NCBI RefSeq assembly: GCF_001647715.1
Contig: NZ_CP015600.1
Coordinates: forward strand, 2,852,001 to 2,916,000
Direction of reading: 5' to 3'
DNA length: 64,000 nt
From: Pseudomonas antarctica
GTDB lineage: Bacteria > Pseudomonadota > Gammaproteobacteria > Pseudomonadales > Pseudomonadaceae
The notes beneath the pieces were generated by a model. That model did no database searches. It had not been told where the DNA came from and was given only the letters and a program-made list of their open reading frames with translations. The position numbers and the translations under genes are program-made. Positions 39,307 through 47,968 of the stretch are shown in pieces (positions within the stretch are counted from its first letter, which is position 1; each line of letters begins with the position of its first letter).

Positions 39307-39774
39307 TCAGGTTGGCTGGTTGCGCAGCTCTTCATATCCGTACCAGGAAAACCGTCTGAGCAGGCTGGCCTCGGAGTTTTCCACGCGGGCGTAACCGCTG
39401 TCGGAGAACCCGTCGATATAGCCATTGCGGCTGACGCTCGCGTGCAGGGTTTGGTCGTCTACGTTATCGATAAAGCGTAATACTTTGTCCAGATTGTAGG
39501 CTGCATCGGCCCTTGCTTCCGGGTCTGGATTCGCGTTAGTCCAGTCGCCCACCTGCAACTTGAGGTCATCGCCTACCTGGTAATGATCGCGGCCATCCAG
39601 GAAACGCCGCGTTATCAGGCTTTGTTCGATGATTCTTTGTGCCGAGCGATGATCTCCGGCAGGGCGGCTAACAGGCCCCGTCATCTCGCGTACTTGTTTT
39701 TGTTCCGCTGCGCGTATGTAGTGGGGCGGGATGGGGGGCAGCCTCAGGACTGCGGAAGTGACAGACGTGCACAT
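39307..39774 (-). CDS. hypothetical protein
   Basis: A frame of about 155 residues starting MCTSVTSAVLRLPPIPPHYI, not recognised. The second half is charged and looks real, for example DHYQVGDDLKLQVGDWTNAN and RFIDNVDDQTLHASVSRNGY. No ribosome-binding site is clear for any start (39774, 39813 or near 39685), and no membrane or signal segment is seen. It lies between the convergent SDR gene and the MocR gene. Lower GC in its first half suggests a recently acquired or weakly constrained gene. Confidence 0.5.
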   Translation of the reverse strand: MCTSVTSAVLRLPPIPPHYIRAAEQKQVREMTGPVSRPAGDHRSAQRIIEQSLITRRFLDGRDHYQVGDDLKLQVGDWTNANPDPEARADAAYNLDKVLRFIDNVDDQTLHASVSRNGYIDGFSDSGYARVENSEASLLRRFSWYGYEELRNQPT

Positions 39775-39869
39775 GGAAAGAAACCTGTAGGTTGAACCAA
39801 AGGAAACACACATTTCGATGGAAAAGTGTGCACCTTTGTATGTGGCTCTTCCTTCATCTCGGTTCCGGC

Positions 39870-41279
39870 TTAAAACGAGCGCACAATCCGCCCCAATGTC
39901 TCCATGGCCTTTTCCGATGCCTCGGTCCAGGGGCTTCCGTAGTTCAAGCGAATACAATTCCTGAAGCGCTGGGTCGCCGAGAAGATCGGCCCTGGCGCAA
40001 TGCTGATGCCCTGAGCCAGGGCCATCTGGAATAACTTCAACGAGTCCGTTTGCGCCGGCAATTCCAGCCAAAGGAAATAGCCTCCGGCCGGCTGGCTGAC
40101 CCGTGTTTGCGCCGGAAAGTAGCGGGCGATTGCTGCCAGCATGGCGCTTTGCTGTTCTTCCAGGGCGTAGCGCAATTTGCGCAAGTGCCGGTCATAGCCA
40201 CCGTGTTGCAGGTAGTCGGCAATGGCCGCCTGGGCTGGCATCGACGGGCATAACGAGGTCATCAGCTTCAAGCGCTCGACCTTCTGCGCAAAGCGCCCGG
40301 CCGCCACCCAGCCTACGCGGTAGCCTGGGGCCAAACTTTTGGCGAAGGAACCGCAATGCATCACCAGCCCCTCGGTGTCGAAGGCTTTCGCCGGTTTTGG
40401 CGCGTGTTGCCCGTAGTATAACTCGGCGTACACATCGTCTTCGATCAGCGGCACCTGATGGCTGCGCAGCAGTTCCACCAGTGCCTGTTTTTTCGCCTCC
40501 GGCAGGGTGGCACCCATGGGGTTCTGAAAGCTGGTCATGGTCCAGCAAGCCTTGATCGGGTAGCGTTCCAGGCTTTTCGCCAAGGCGCTCAGGTCGATGC
40601 CGTCGCGCGGGTGCACGGGGATTTCCACCGCCTTGAGCTTCAGGCGCTCCAGCACTTGCAGGCAGGCATAAAACGCCGGTGCTTCAATGGCCACCAGGTC
40701 GCCCGGTTCCGTCACCGCCTGCAGGCACAAGTTCAGCGCCTCCAGGGCGCCGTTAGTGATCAGCAGCTCCTCCATGGGCAGCATCAGGCCGCCGACCATA
40801 TAGCGCAGGGCAATCTGTCGCCGCAATTGGGGGTTGCCCGGCGACATGTCAGTGACCACCAGGCGCGGGTCCATCTCACGGCTGGCGCTGGCCAGGGAAC
40901 GGGCCAGGCGTGGCAGCGGGAACAGCATCGGGCTGGGGAAGGCCGAGCCGAAAGGTACGGTATTGGGGTCCTTGATGGAGTCGAGTACCGAAAACACCAA
41001 CTCACTCACATCCACTTCGGTGGACTCATGCACGTGCTCACTCACCACGGGCTCGGAAAACGGGCTCGGTGCATGGGTGTTGACGAAGTAACCGGAACGC
41101 GGCCGCGCGCGGATCAGGCCACGGCGCTCCAGCAGGTAGTAGGCCTGGAACACCGTGGACGGGCTGACGCCGTAGGTCTGGCTGGCATAGCGCACCGACG
41201 GCACCCGCTGGCCGGGCCCGAGGACGCCGGAGCGGATCAGTTCTGCGATGTCATCGGCGAATTTTTCGTAGCGTTTCAT
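39870..41279 (-). CDS. MocR-type regulator (GntR HTH fused to aminotransferase domain)
   Basis: A 469-residue fusion. Residues ~1-75 are a GntR winged helix (RYEKFADDIAELIRSGVLGP, then VPSVRYASQTYGVSPSTVFQ). The rest is a fold type I aminotransferase domain with the PLP lysine in HCGSFAKSLAPGYRVGW and the Asp in LIEDDVYAELYYG. Such proteins sense PLP or amino-acid adducts and control vitamin B6 or amine genes. ATG 41279 (MKRYEKFAD) is preferred over 41318. The target is unknown. Confidence 0.88.
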   Translation of the reverse strand: MKRYEKFADDIAELIRSGVLGPGQRVPSVRYASQTYGVSPSTVFQAYYLLERRGLIRARPRSGYFVNTHAPSPFSEPVVSEHVHESTEVDVSELVFSVLDSIKDPNTVPFGSAFPSPMLFPLPRLARSLASASREMDPRLVVTDMSPGNPQLRRQIALRYMVGGLMLPMEELLITNGALEALNLCLQAVTEPGDLVAIEAPAFYACLQVLERLKLKAVEIPVHPRDGIDLSALAKSLERYPIKACWTMTSFQNPMGATLPEAKKQALVELLRSHQVPLIEDDVYAELYYGQHAPKPAKAFDTEGLVMHCGSFAKSLAPGYRVGWVAAGRFAQKVERLKLMTSLCPSMPAQAAIADYLQHGGYDRHLRKLRYALEEQQSAMLAAIARYFPAQTRVSQPAGGYFLWLELPAQTDSLKLFQMALAQGISIAPGPIFSATQRFRNCIRLNYGSPWTEASEKAMETLGRIVRSF

Positions 41280-41359
41280 TGGAACCTTAAACAATTTTTC
41301 AGTAGGTACACCGAACAAGCCCGCTCACGCTTTTGGATCTCGGCATATTCAGCCACACA

Positions 41360-42769
41360 TCAGCGGTTAATCGGCGCTACAAAGCGGCTATCGGCCGCAC
41401 TGTAGATCCAGGGCTCATCCACATCCGTCACCTTGAATCGCAGGGTTTGCGAGCTGCTCGTCGGCTGGTCGGACAGCAAGGCGACCGACACCGGTACATC
41501 GCTGATTTCCCCCGGCGCCAGGCTGATCTCGGTTTTGCCTTGCAACTGGAAGCCGTCGGCGTCTACCAGCTCCAGACGATAGTCCTGGCGCTGCTGGGTC
41601 TTGTTGATGACCTTGAGGCTGTAGATGTTCTCGATCAAGCCCTGGCTGTTTTCGCGGAACATGCCTCGGTCTTTGGTGACGTCCAGTGACACCATTGGAC
41701 GTTGCACCAGAGCCACCACCAATGCCGCGATCATCACCAACAGCACGGCACTGTAGCCGATCAGCCGTGGCCTGAGCAGGTGCGTCTTGCCACCTTGCAG
41801 TTGGTGTTCGGAGGTATAACTCACCAGGCCACGGGCGTAGCCCATCTTATCCATGATCGAATCGCAGGCGTCGATGCACGCCGCGCAGCCGATGCACTCC
41901 ATTTGCAGGCCGTCACGGATATCGATACCGGTGGGACACACTTGCACACACAGCTGGCAGTCGATGCAATCGCCCAGGCCGACGTCGGCTGGCCAGGCCT
42001 CGCGCTTGCGTGGCCCGCGCTGTTCGCCGCGTGCCGTGTCGTAGGAAATGGTCAGGGTGTCCTTGTCGAACATCACGCTTTGGAACCGCGCATACGGGCA
42101 CATGTGCATGCACACCGCTTCGCGCAGCCAGCCGGCATTGAGGTAAGTGGCGGCGGTGAAAAACAGCACCCAGAACAGACTCACGCCGCCCATTTGCCAG
42201 GTCAGCAGCTCTGTGGCCAAGGGCCGGATGGGGGTGAAATAGCCGACAAAGGTCAACCCTGTCAGTACGCTGATGCTCAGCCACATCGTGTGTTTGGCCG
42301 AACGCCGGGCGAGCTTGGCCAGGCTCCACGGCGCCGCTTGCAGCTTGATGCGTTGGTTACGCTCGCCTTCGGTGACCTTTTCGCACCACATGAACAGCCA
42401 GGTAAACGAGCTTTGCGGGCAGGTGTAGCCGCACCACACGCGACCGGCAAACACGGTTATCGCAAACAGGCCGAAAGCGCAGATGATCAGCAGCGCCGAC
42501 AGCAGGATGAAATCCTGGGGCCAGAAAGTGGCGCCGAAGATGTGGAATTTGCTTTCAGCCAAGTCCCAGAGTACGGCTTGGCGCCCACCCCAATTCAGCC
42601 ACACGGTGCCGAAAAACGCCAGGAACAGCAAAGCGGCGCCGCTCACACGCAAGGTACGGAACAGGCCGGTGAAGCTGCGGGTATGAATCAAGTTGTCGCT
42701 GGATTTGGCCTTCACCTTCTTTGGGTGCAGGGGCTCAAAGGTTTCCACGGTTGGGATTCTTTCGCTCAT
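41360..42769 (-). CDS. ccoG: cytochrome oxidase accessory protein CcoG (RdxA/FixG)
   Basis: A 469-residue membrane iron-sulfur protein needed for copper delivery to cbb3 oxidase. Membrane helices lie at about 45-65, 90-110, 155-175, 190-210 and 335-355. A C-GYTCPQ motif is in RVWCGYTCPQSSFTWLF, and two 4Fe-4S motifs are CIDCQLCVQVCP and CIGCAACIDACD. An Ig-like FixG C-terminal domain follows. No cco structural genes are in the window, so it stands apart from the usual ccoNOPQ-ccoGHIS block. A candidate Anr box lies ~175 nt upstream. Confidence 0.93.
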   Translation of the reverse strand: MSERIPTVETFEPLHPKKVKAKSSDNLIHTRSFTGLFRTLRVSGAALLFLAFFGTVWLNWGGRQAVLWDLAESKFHIFGATFWPQDFILLSALLIICAFGLFAITVFAGRVWCGYTCPQSSFTWLFMWCEKVTEGERNQRIKLQAAPWSLAKLARRSAKHTMWLSISVLTGLTFVGYFTPIRPLATELLTWQMGGVSLFWVLFFTAATYLNAGWLREAVCMHMCPYARFQSVMFDKDTLTISYDTARGEQRGPRKREAWPADVGLGDCIDCQLCVQVCPTGIDIRDGLQMECIGCAACIDACDSIMDKMGYARGLVSYTSEHQLQGGKTHLLRPRLIGYSAVLLVMIAALVVALVQRPMVSLDVTKDRGMFRENSQGLIENIYSLKVINKTQQRQDYRLELVDADGFQLQGKTEISLAPGEISDVPVSVALLSDQPTSSSQTLRFKVTDVDEPWIYSAADSRFVAPINR

Positions 42770-42939
42770 GGTCGTTCGCTCATCAGCCTCCATCAGGCCG
42801 ATGAACTATGAGCGTCGTACTGTTTGCATAACAGACTCAGGTATGGCGATAAAAAGCGGATCAGATGGGCTTTTTACACGGTGCTGCGACAATCTGCTGC
42901 ACTCCGTAACACATAGGGTGCAGCAGTATTGAGTGTGAG

Positions 42940-42953
42940 CTGATACAGATCAA
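42940..42953 (-). promoter_or_regulatory. candidate Anr/FNR box upstream of ccoG
   Basis: On the minus strand TTGATCTGTATCAG, one mismatch from TTGAT-N4-ATCAA. The distance to ccoG (about 177 nt from the box centre) allows a start near 42905. Confidence 0.45.
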
Positions 42954-43193
42954 TTAAATCGCCGAACCAGGTTCAGTGACTTTCTTGTGCTGGCGCCCAT
43001 CCGTTGCACCGGCCACTGTGAGCGCATCGGCCTCCGCTTCGGTGATGTAGATCTGCTCGCCGTTCAGCGCCACGTAGGACATGGCCTTGGCAATGTCGGT
43101 GCTGACCGTTACATCACGTGCCGGTAGGATCTGTTCCTGGCCGTCGTCGTTGACTTTGAAATAGCACGTCTGATTTTCGATACGGACTGGCAT
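42954..43193 (-). CDS. DUF3203-like small protein
   Basis: A 79-residue soluble protein starting MPVRIENQTCYFKVNDDGQE and containing AEADALTVAGATDGR. It resembles the small Pseudomonas DUF3203 family; function unknown. AAGGAGAT lies 5 nt before ATG, a strong ribosome-binding site. It is divergent from the MgtC-family gene. Confidence 0.7.
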   Translation of the reverse strand: MPVRIENQTCYFKVNDDGQEQILPARDVTVSTDIAKAMSYVALNGEQIYITEAEADALTVAGATDGRQHKKVTEPGSAI

Positions 43194-43327
43194 GGTGATC
43201 TCCTTTTCAAAGGCTGGTGATCGTTAGGGTGAGGTGCGTTGCCAGGCGTTCCAGGCAACTGACTGGCGGTCGCTGCTGTCCATGCTTTGACGGCAATCTT
43301 TACCAACCCCTACAAAGGACCGCATCC

Positions 43328-43825
43328 ATGGACGCCTGGTGGCAAGAAGTCCTGCAAACGCTGCAAGCCGAGTTCGCCGATATCGGTGACGCACGGCAGC
43401 TCACCCAGATTACCGTGCGCCTGCTGATCGCCGCGATCCTGGGCGGCATCCTCGGTTTTGAGCGAGAACAGAAGGGCAAGGCGGCCGGCGTGCGCACTCA
43501 TATGCTGGTGGCAATGGGGGCCGCATTATTTGTGTTGGTGCCGCAGATGTCCGGTAGCCAGGCGGATGCCATGAGCCGGGTGCTGCAGGGCGTCATTGCG
43601 GGGATTGGTTTCCTCGGGGCGGGGACCATTCTCAAGGGCAAGGAAGATGAGCAGGGCCAGCACGTCAAAGGCCTGACCACCGCCGCTGGCTTATGGATGA
43701 CCGCCGCCATTGGTGTGGCGGCGGGGATGGGGCGTGAATCGACGGCGGTGCTCAGTACATTGCTGGCGCTGGCGGTCTTCAGCGTGATGCCGATGATCGT
43801 CAAGCGGCTGGAGAAAAACGAGTGA
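43328..43825 (+). CDS. MgtC/SapB family membrane protein
   Basis: A 165-residue inner-membrane protein with about four or five helices and the family signature GGILGFEREQKGKAAGVRTH, then IAGIGFLGAGTILKG and GLTTAAGLWMTAAIGVAAGM. MgtC proteins are tied to growth at low Mg and to control of F-type ATPase and virulence. Here the C-terminal cytoplasmic ACT-like domain is absent, so it is a short SapB-type member. ATG 43328 follows AAAGGA; the frame is open upstream to 43217. Confidence 0.88.
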   Translation: MDAWWQEVLQTLQAEFADIGDARQLTQITVRLLIAAILGGILGFEREQKGKAAGVRTHMLVAMGAALFVLVPQMSGSQADAMSRVLQGVIAGIGFLGAGTILKGKEDEQGQHVKGLTTAAGLWMTAAIGVAAGMGRESTAVLSTLLALAVFSVMPMIVKRLEKNE

Positions 43826-43832
43826 GTGCCTA

Positions 43833-45257
43833 TCAGGCCTTGATGTCTCGGTATCGCACTTCGCCAGACACTTTCAGTTCGAACGGCGGCTCTCCCGGGT
43901 TGCGGGAAATCGTCACGAAACTGGTGTTGCTGCCTGCATAGTAGTTAATCGTCATTTCGCCACTGACGCCGGAGAAACGTTCGACCAATGACAACGGCTG
44001 TTGGCCCAGTTGCGTGCGAATGCCGGTCAAATCGATCTTGTCGGTACCTGACGAAAAGTTCATCACCTCGCCGGGCGCCGCGTTGATGTCGTTATAGCTG
44101 AAAATTTGCGGGGTGCCTTCAGCGGGGGGCAAAGGGGTATTGCCGGGCGCGGTGGGCGCACGGTCGGGCGGTGAGTCGGGCGCGGGCTGGTCCTTGTGGG
44201 CGTCTTCAAGCGGTTTCCCTGGCTCTGGAATGGCCTCGGCTTCGCGTTGCAGCGCTTCCAGGTTGGCCGGACTAAATATTTGGCGGATTATATTCTGAAT
44301 CTTTTCCCGCTTTGCTGGATCAGGCTCCAGGGTTTTAAGTGAGTCTTCGCTCAAGAGTTCACGGAGCTCTTGTGCTCGCTGTGCGGTTTCCTTGGAATTC
44401 GGTTCGCGCATCATCTGGATGAGGCTGTCTCGGCTTAACAACTGCTCAAGTCTGTCCTTCTTTGCGGTGGCTTCGGCTGAGGCTCCGGTATTTGAATCAG
44501 CCTGGCTTTCGTCGATATTGGAGGGCTTTTTGGTACCCTCAGATTGGAGAGGTTTCGACGTTGCCAATGGGTTGCTGTCTGGCTCGGCAGGTGTACTTTC
44601 GGGCGTTGTATCGGCCTCGGCCGGCTGAAACGGCTTGCCAATAGCTATCAGGTTTTTGCTGAGGGGGGTGCTCAGGCGAGTGCGCTGCAGCGTATTGGCT
44701 TTCTCCTGTTGTCGTTCGATTTCGATCTGCTTGATAGCTACGTAGCTTTCTGCGGGATCGACCTGGCTAGTGCGCTCCTGGATCCTTTCAGGGGTCAGGT
44801 CTGGGTTTGGAATCCATGCGGCTTCAGCCTGTCCGGCCTTGATGTTTTTCTCGCTTAATGTCCGGCCGATATTATCCCGCAGTTGTGACATAACGGCCGG
44901 ATCACTGGTCAGGGTGTTAAGTGAGTCCTCGCTCAACAGCGCACGCAGGTCCTTGAGGCTCTGCGCGGTGTCCTTGGAGTATGGCTTGCGCAGCATCTGG
45001 ATGAGGCTGTCCGCAGTTAACAATTGGGCGACTCTGTTCCACTTTGCGATGACGTCTGGCGAGGGTTGAGAGGTTGCTGCAGCCTCGGCGGTAAAGGCGC
45101 TGTCGGGCGCCTCATCTTGTAGCTGTTTTGGTGGTTCGAGGCTGTCGCGGGGAAGCCCTTCGGGTTGCTTCTTTTGCGAGGGATCATTCGAGCCCGCCTG
45201 GAAGGAGTTTGACAGCATGGGCATGGGAGCTTGGTGGGACAACGATGTTATCGACAT
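43833..45257 (-). CDS. repeat-containing protein with serralysin-like C-terminal domain
   Basis: A 474-residue protein, not recognised as a whole. Two copies of a ~68-residue helical module are visible: residues ~73-140 (AQLLTADSLIQMLRKPYSKD...) and ~267-337 (EQLLSRDSLIQMMREPNSKE...). Each continues with LLSEDSLxTL. Low-complexity Pro/Glu/Ser-rich linkers separate them. Residues ~384-474 (FSYNDINAAPGEVMNFSSGT, DKIDLTGI, LVERFSGVSGEM) match the C-terminal domain of serralysin-type proteases, which carries the type I secretion signal, but no zinc protease motif or GGxGxD repeats are present. The ATG at 45257 has a poor ribosome-binding site; an upstream start to 45464 is open. Probably secreted by a type I system encoded elsewhere. 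Confidence 0.7.
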   Translation of the reverse strand: MSITSLSHQAPMPMLSNSFQAGSNDPSQKKQPEGLPRDSLEPPKQLQDEAPDSAFTAEAAATSQPSPDVIAKWNRVAQLLTADSLIQMLRKPYSKDTAQSLKDLRALLSEDSLNTLTSDPAVMSQLRDNIGRTLSEKNIKAGQAEAAWIPNPDLTPERIQERTSQVDPAESYVAIKQIEIERQQEKANTLQRTRLSTPLSKNLIAIGKPFQPAEADTTPESTPAEPDSNPLATSKPLQSEGTKKPSNIDESQADSNTGASAEATAKKDRLEQLLSRDSLIQMMREPNSKETAQRAQELRELLSEDSLKTLEPDPAKREKIQNIIRQIFSPANLEALQREAEAIPEPGKPLEDAHKDQPAPDSPPDRAPTAPGNTPLPPAEGTPQIFSYNDINAAPGEVMNFSSGTDKIDLTGIRTQLGQQPLSLVERFSGVSGEMTINYYAGSNTSFVTISRNPGEPPFELKVSGEVRYRDIKA

Positions 45258-45456
45258 GATCAGCACTCGCGTTGTGATTGAAGCGGACCGCGCCAAAGCC
45301 AAAACAGCTGTCTGGCCTGGGTCCACGCGAGCGAATTTTCTGATAACGAGGAAGGGGAAAGAGTTAAGAGCTCTCTTTACCGCTGGTAGGAAGTTTCTGT
45401 AGTGCTTGCCCGCAATCTGCTGGATTGCGGGCAAATGCACGTTCGCCAGGTTTATT

Positions 45457-45615
45457 TCAAACAATCACCGGCGGCAGGGTCGTTGGCGGTTCTTCCACCG
45501 GTGGCGGTTCATTTTCCGGTGGTTCTTTCTCCGGAATCGGTTGCGGTTCGCTGGGCGGCAGGGTCGGGTTGTCGATATTCGGGTCAGGGGTTTCAGCCGG
45601 GATCGGGATATTCAT
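45457..45615 (-). CDS. proline-rich micro-protein
   Basis: A 52-residue protein starting MNIPIPAETPDPNIDNPTLP and ending in PPENEPPPVEEPPTTLPPVI. AAGGAGG stands 9 nt before ATG, a very strong site that decides the start. Its several PP and PPP stretches should need elongation factor P. No signal or membrane segment; function unknown. It is divergent from glgE. Confidence 0.65.
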   Translation of the reverse strand: MNIPIPAETPDPNIDNPTLPPSEPQPIPEKEPPENEPPPVEEPPTTLPPVIV

Positions 45616-45819
45616 CGGTGTGGCCTCCTTTGTGCTTTGCTCTATCGGTGGACAACCGCAGGGGAGAATTGATTCCCCGCCCAATGGCGGCATATCCACC
45701 TGAACTTTTCACCTGGGCACAGGCTCGGACCTAGTACGGCCCTGCTCAGGGAGAGCGCCGCCGTATCAGAATTCGGATCAAGCAAAGAGCGTCCACAGGG
45801 CGTAAGGGGAAGATGCTCG

Positions 45820-47808
45820 ATGACTGCTGAAACACTGGCTCCAGACCATTCAATATTGCCGCTGTCCCAGGCGTTGCTGTTGCCCAGGATCGCTATCGAA
45901 AGCACCACGCCGGTTATCGACGGCGGCGAGTTCGCCGTAAAAGCGGTGGTTGGCCAACGGGTAACCGTCACCAGCAAGGTGTTCGCCGACGGCCATGACA
46001 AGCTCGCCGTACTGATCCGCTGGCGCCCGCTGCAGGATGAAAGCTGGCACAGCGTGGTCATGACCGATGTGGGTAACAATGGCTGGGAAGGCGCGTTTAC
46101 CGTCACTCAGCAAGGCCCCCACGAATACTGCATCGAAGCCTGGATCGATACCTTCGCCAGCTTCTGTTACGAACTGCGCAAGAAACATGAGGCCGGGGTA
46201 CCGGTAAGCCTGGAGTTGCAGGAGGGTCGCAGCCTGGTGTTGCAGGCGGCCGAACGCAGCGACAACGAGCTGCGCGATCGCCTGATGTTGTTGCACCACG
46301 AGCTCGCAGGCAGGCTGGAAACCGAGCAGGTCGCGCAGTTCCTGCACGAAGAAAGTGCACACTTGATGACCCAGGCCGACCACCGCGCCTACTTGAGCAT
46401 CAGCCCCGCCTACCCGATTGACGTTGAGCGCACCGCCGCACAGTTTGCCAGCTGGTACGAGTTGTTCCCCCGCTCGATCACCGACGACCCGGCGCGCCAC
46501 GGCACCTTCAACGATGTGCACTCACGGTTGTCGATGATCCATGACATGGGGTTCGACGTCCTCTATTTTCCGCCGATTCATCCCATTGGCCGCAGCCATC
46601 GCAAGGGCAGGAACAACGCCCTGACGGCGGGCCCGGATGATCCCGGCAGCCCCTACGCCATTGGCAGCGAGGAGGGCGGACACGACGCCATCCACCCGCA
46701 ATTGGGCAGCCGTGATGACTTCCGTCGCCTGGTCAAGGCCGCCGCCGACCATGGCCTGGAAATCGCGCTCGATTTTGCCATCCAGTGTTCCCAGGACCAC
46801 CCGTGGCTCAAAGAACATCCGGGCTGGTTCAACTGGCGTCCGGACGGCACGATCAAATACGCGGAAAACCCGCCGAAAAAGTATCAGGACATCGTCAACG
46901 TCGACTTCTACGCGGCCGACTCGATTCCCAGCCTGTGGACCGAGTTGCGCGACGTTGTGGTGGGCTGGGTGGAGGAGGGTGTGAAGACGTTCCGTGTCGA
47001 CAACCCCCACACCAAGCCGCTGCCGTTCTGGCAATGGTTGATCAGCGACGTGCGCGCCAAGCACCCTGACGTGATCTTCCTGGCCGAGGCATTCACCACG
47101 CCGGCGATGATGGCGCGCTTGGGCAAGGTCGGTTACTCCCAGAGCTACACCTATTTCACCTGGCGCAACACCAAGGCCGAGCTGAGCGAATACTTCGCGC
47201 AGTTGAACGAGTCGCCGTGGCGTGAATGCTACCGGCCAAACTTCTTTGTCAACACACCGGACATCAACCCAGGCTTCCTGCATGAGTCCGGTCGCCCGGG
47301 CTTTTTGATCCGCGCGGCGCTGGCCACCATGGGCTCGGGCCTGTGGGGTATGTATTCGGGCTTTGAACTGTGCGAGGCGGCGCCGGTACCGGGCAAGGAA
47401 GAGTATCTGGATTCAGAGAAATACGAGATCCGCCCACGGGACTACACGGCGCCCGGAAATATCATTGCCGAAATTGCACAGCTCAACCGTATTCGCCGGC
47501 AGAACCCCGCGTTGCAGACCCACTTGGGCCTGAAGCTGTACAACGCGTGGAACGACAACATCCTGTACTTCGGCAAGCGCAGTGACGACGGCAGCAATTT
47601 CATTCTGGTCGCGGTCAACCTCGACCCCTTCAACGCCCAAGAGGCGCATTTTGAGTTGCCGTTATGGGAAATGGGCTTGCCGGACGATGCCCAGACCCAA
47701 GGCGAAGACTTGATGAGCGGCCACCGCTGGAGCTGGTACGGCAAGACCCAGTGGATGCGGCTTGACCCGCAGATGCCGTTTGGTATCTGGAGAATCACCA
47801 CATCCTGA
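45820..47808 (+). CDS. glgE: alpha-1,4-glucan:maltose-1-phosphate maltosyltransferase
   Basis: A 662-residue GH13 enzyme that extends alpha-1,4-glucan with maltose 1-phosphate. The N-terminal DUF3416-type domain covers about 20-130. The catalytic barrel has the nucleophile Asp in VKTFRVDNPHTKPL, the acid Glu in VIFLAEAFT and the FVNTPDINPG segment typical of GlgE. TAAGGGGA lies 9 nt upstream of ATG. First gene of the glgE-treS-glgB group, with a REP pair in the gap to treS. Confidence 0.95.
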   Translation: MTAETLAPDHSILPLSQALLLPRIAIESTTPVIDGGEFAVKAVVGQRVTVTSKVFADGHDKLAVLIRWRPLQDESWHSVVMTDVGNNGWEGAFTVTQQGPHEYCIEAWIDTFASFCYELRKKHEAGVPVSLELQEGRSLVLQAAERSDNELRDRLMLLHHELAGRLETEQVAQFLHEESAHLMTQADHRAYLSISPAYPIDVERTAAQFASWYELFPRSITDDPARHGTFNDVHSRLSMIHDMGFDVLYFPPIHPIGRSHRKGRNNALTAGPDDPGSPYAIGSEEGGHDAIHPQLGSRDDFRRLVKAAADHGLEIALDFAIQCSQDHPWLKEHPGWFNWRPDGTIKYAENPPKKYQDIVNVDFYAADSIPSLWTELRDVVVGWVEEGVKTFRVDNPHTKPLPFWQWLISDVRAKHPDVIFLAEAFTTPAMMARLGKVGYSQSYTYFTWRNTKAELSEYFAQLNESPWRECYRPNFFVNTPDINPGFLHESGRPGFLIRAALATMGSGLWGMYSGFELCEAAPVPGKEEYLDSEKYEIRPRDYTAPGNIIAEIAQLNRIRRQNPALQTHLGLKLYNAWNDNILYFGKRSDDGSNFILVAVNLDPFNAQEAHFELPLWEMGLPDDAQTQGEDLMSGHRWSWYGKTQWMRLDPQMPFGIWRITTS

Positions 47809-47840
47809 ACTGAGCCTGATCTTCACATCGATGAAGCTCA

Positions 47841-47920
47841 AATGTGGCAGCCGGCTTGCCTGCGATAGCGTTCTATCAGTCACACATTTATCTGCTATCG
47901 CAAGCACGCCAGCGCCCACC
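47841..47920. repeat. class B REP pair between glgE and treS
   Basis: GGCTTGCCTGCGATAGCG near 47853 and the inverted TGCTATCGCAAGCACGCCAG near 47893, with a short spacer. It occupies half of the 160-nt gap inside the glucan gene group. Confidence 0.65.
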
Positions 47921-47968
47921 TCGAACCCGCCCCTTCAGGTAAATGTTCAAGCATTTCAGGAGTTTCCA

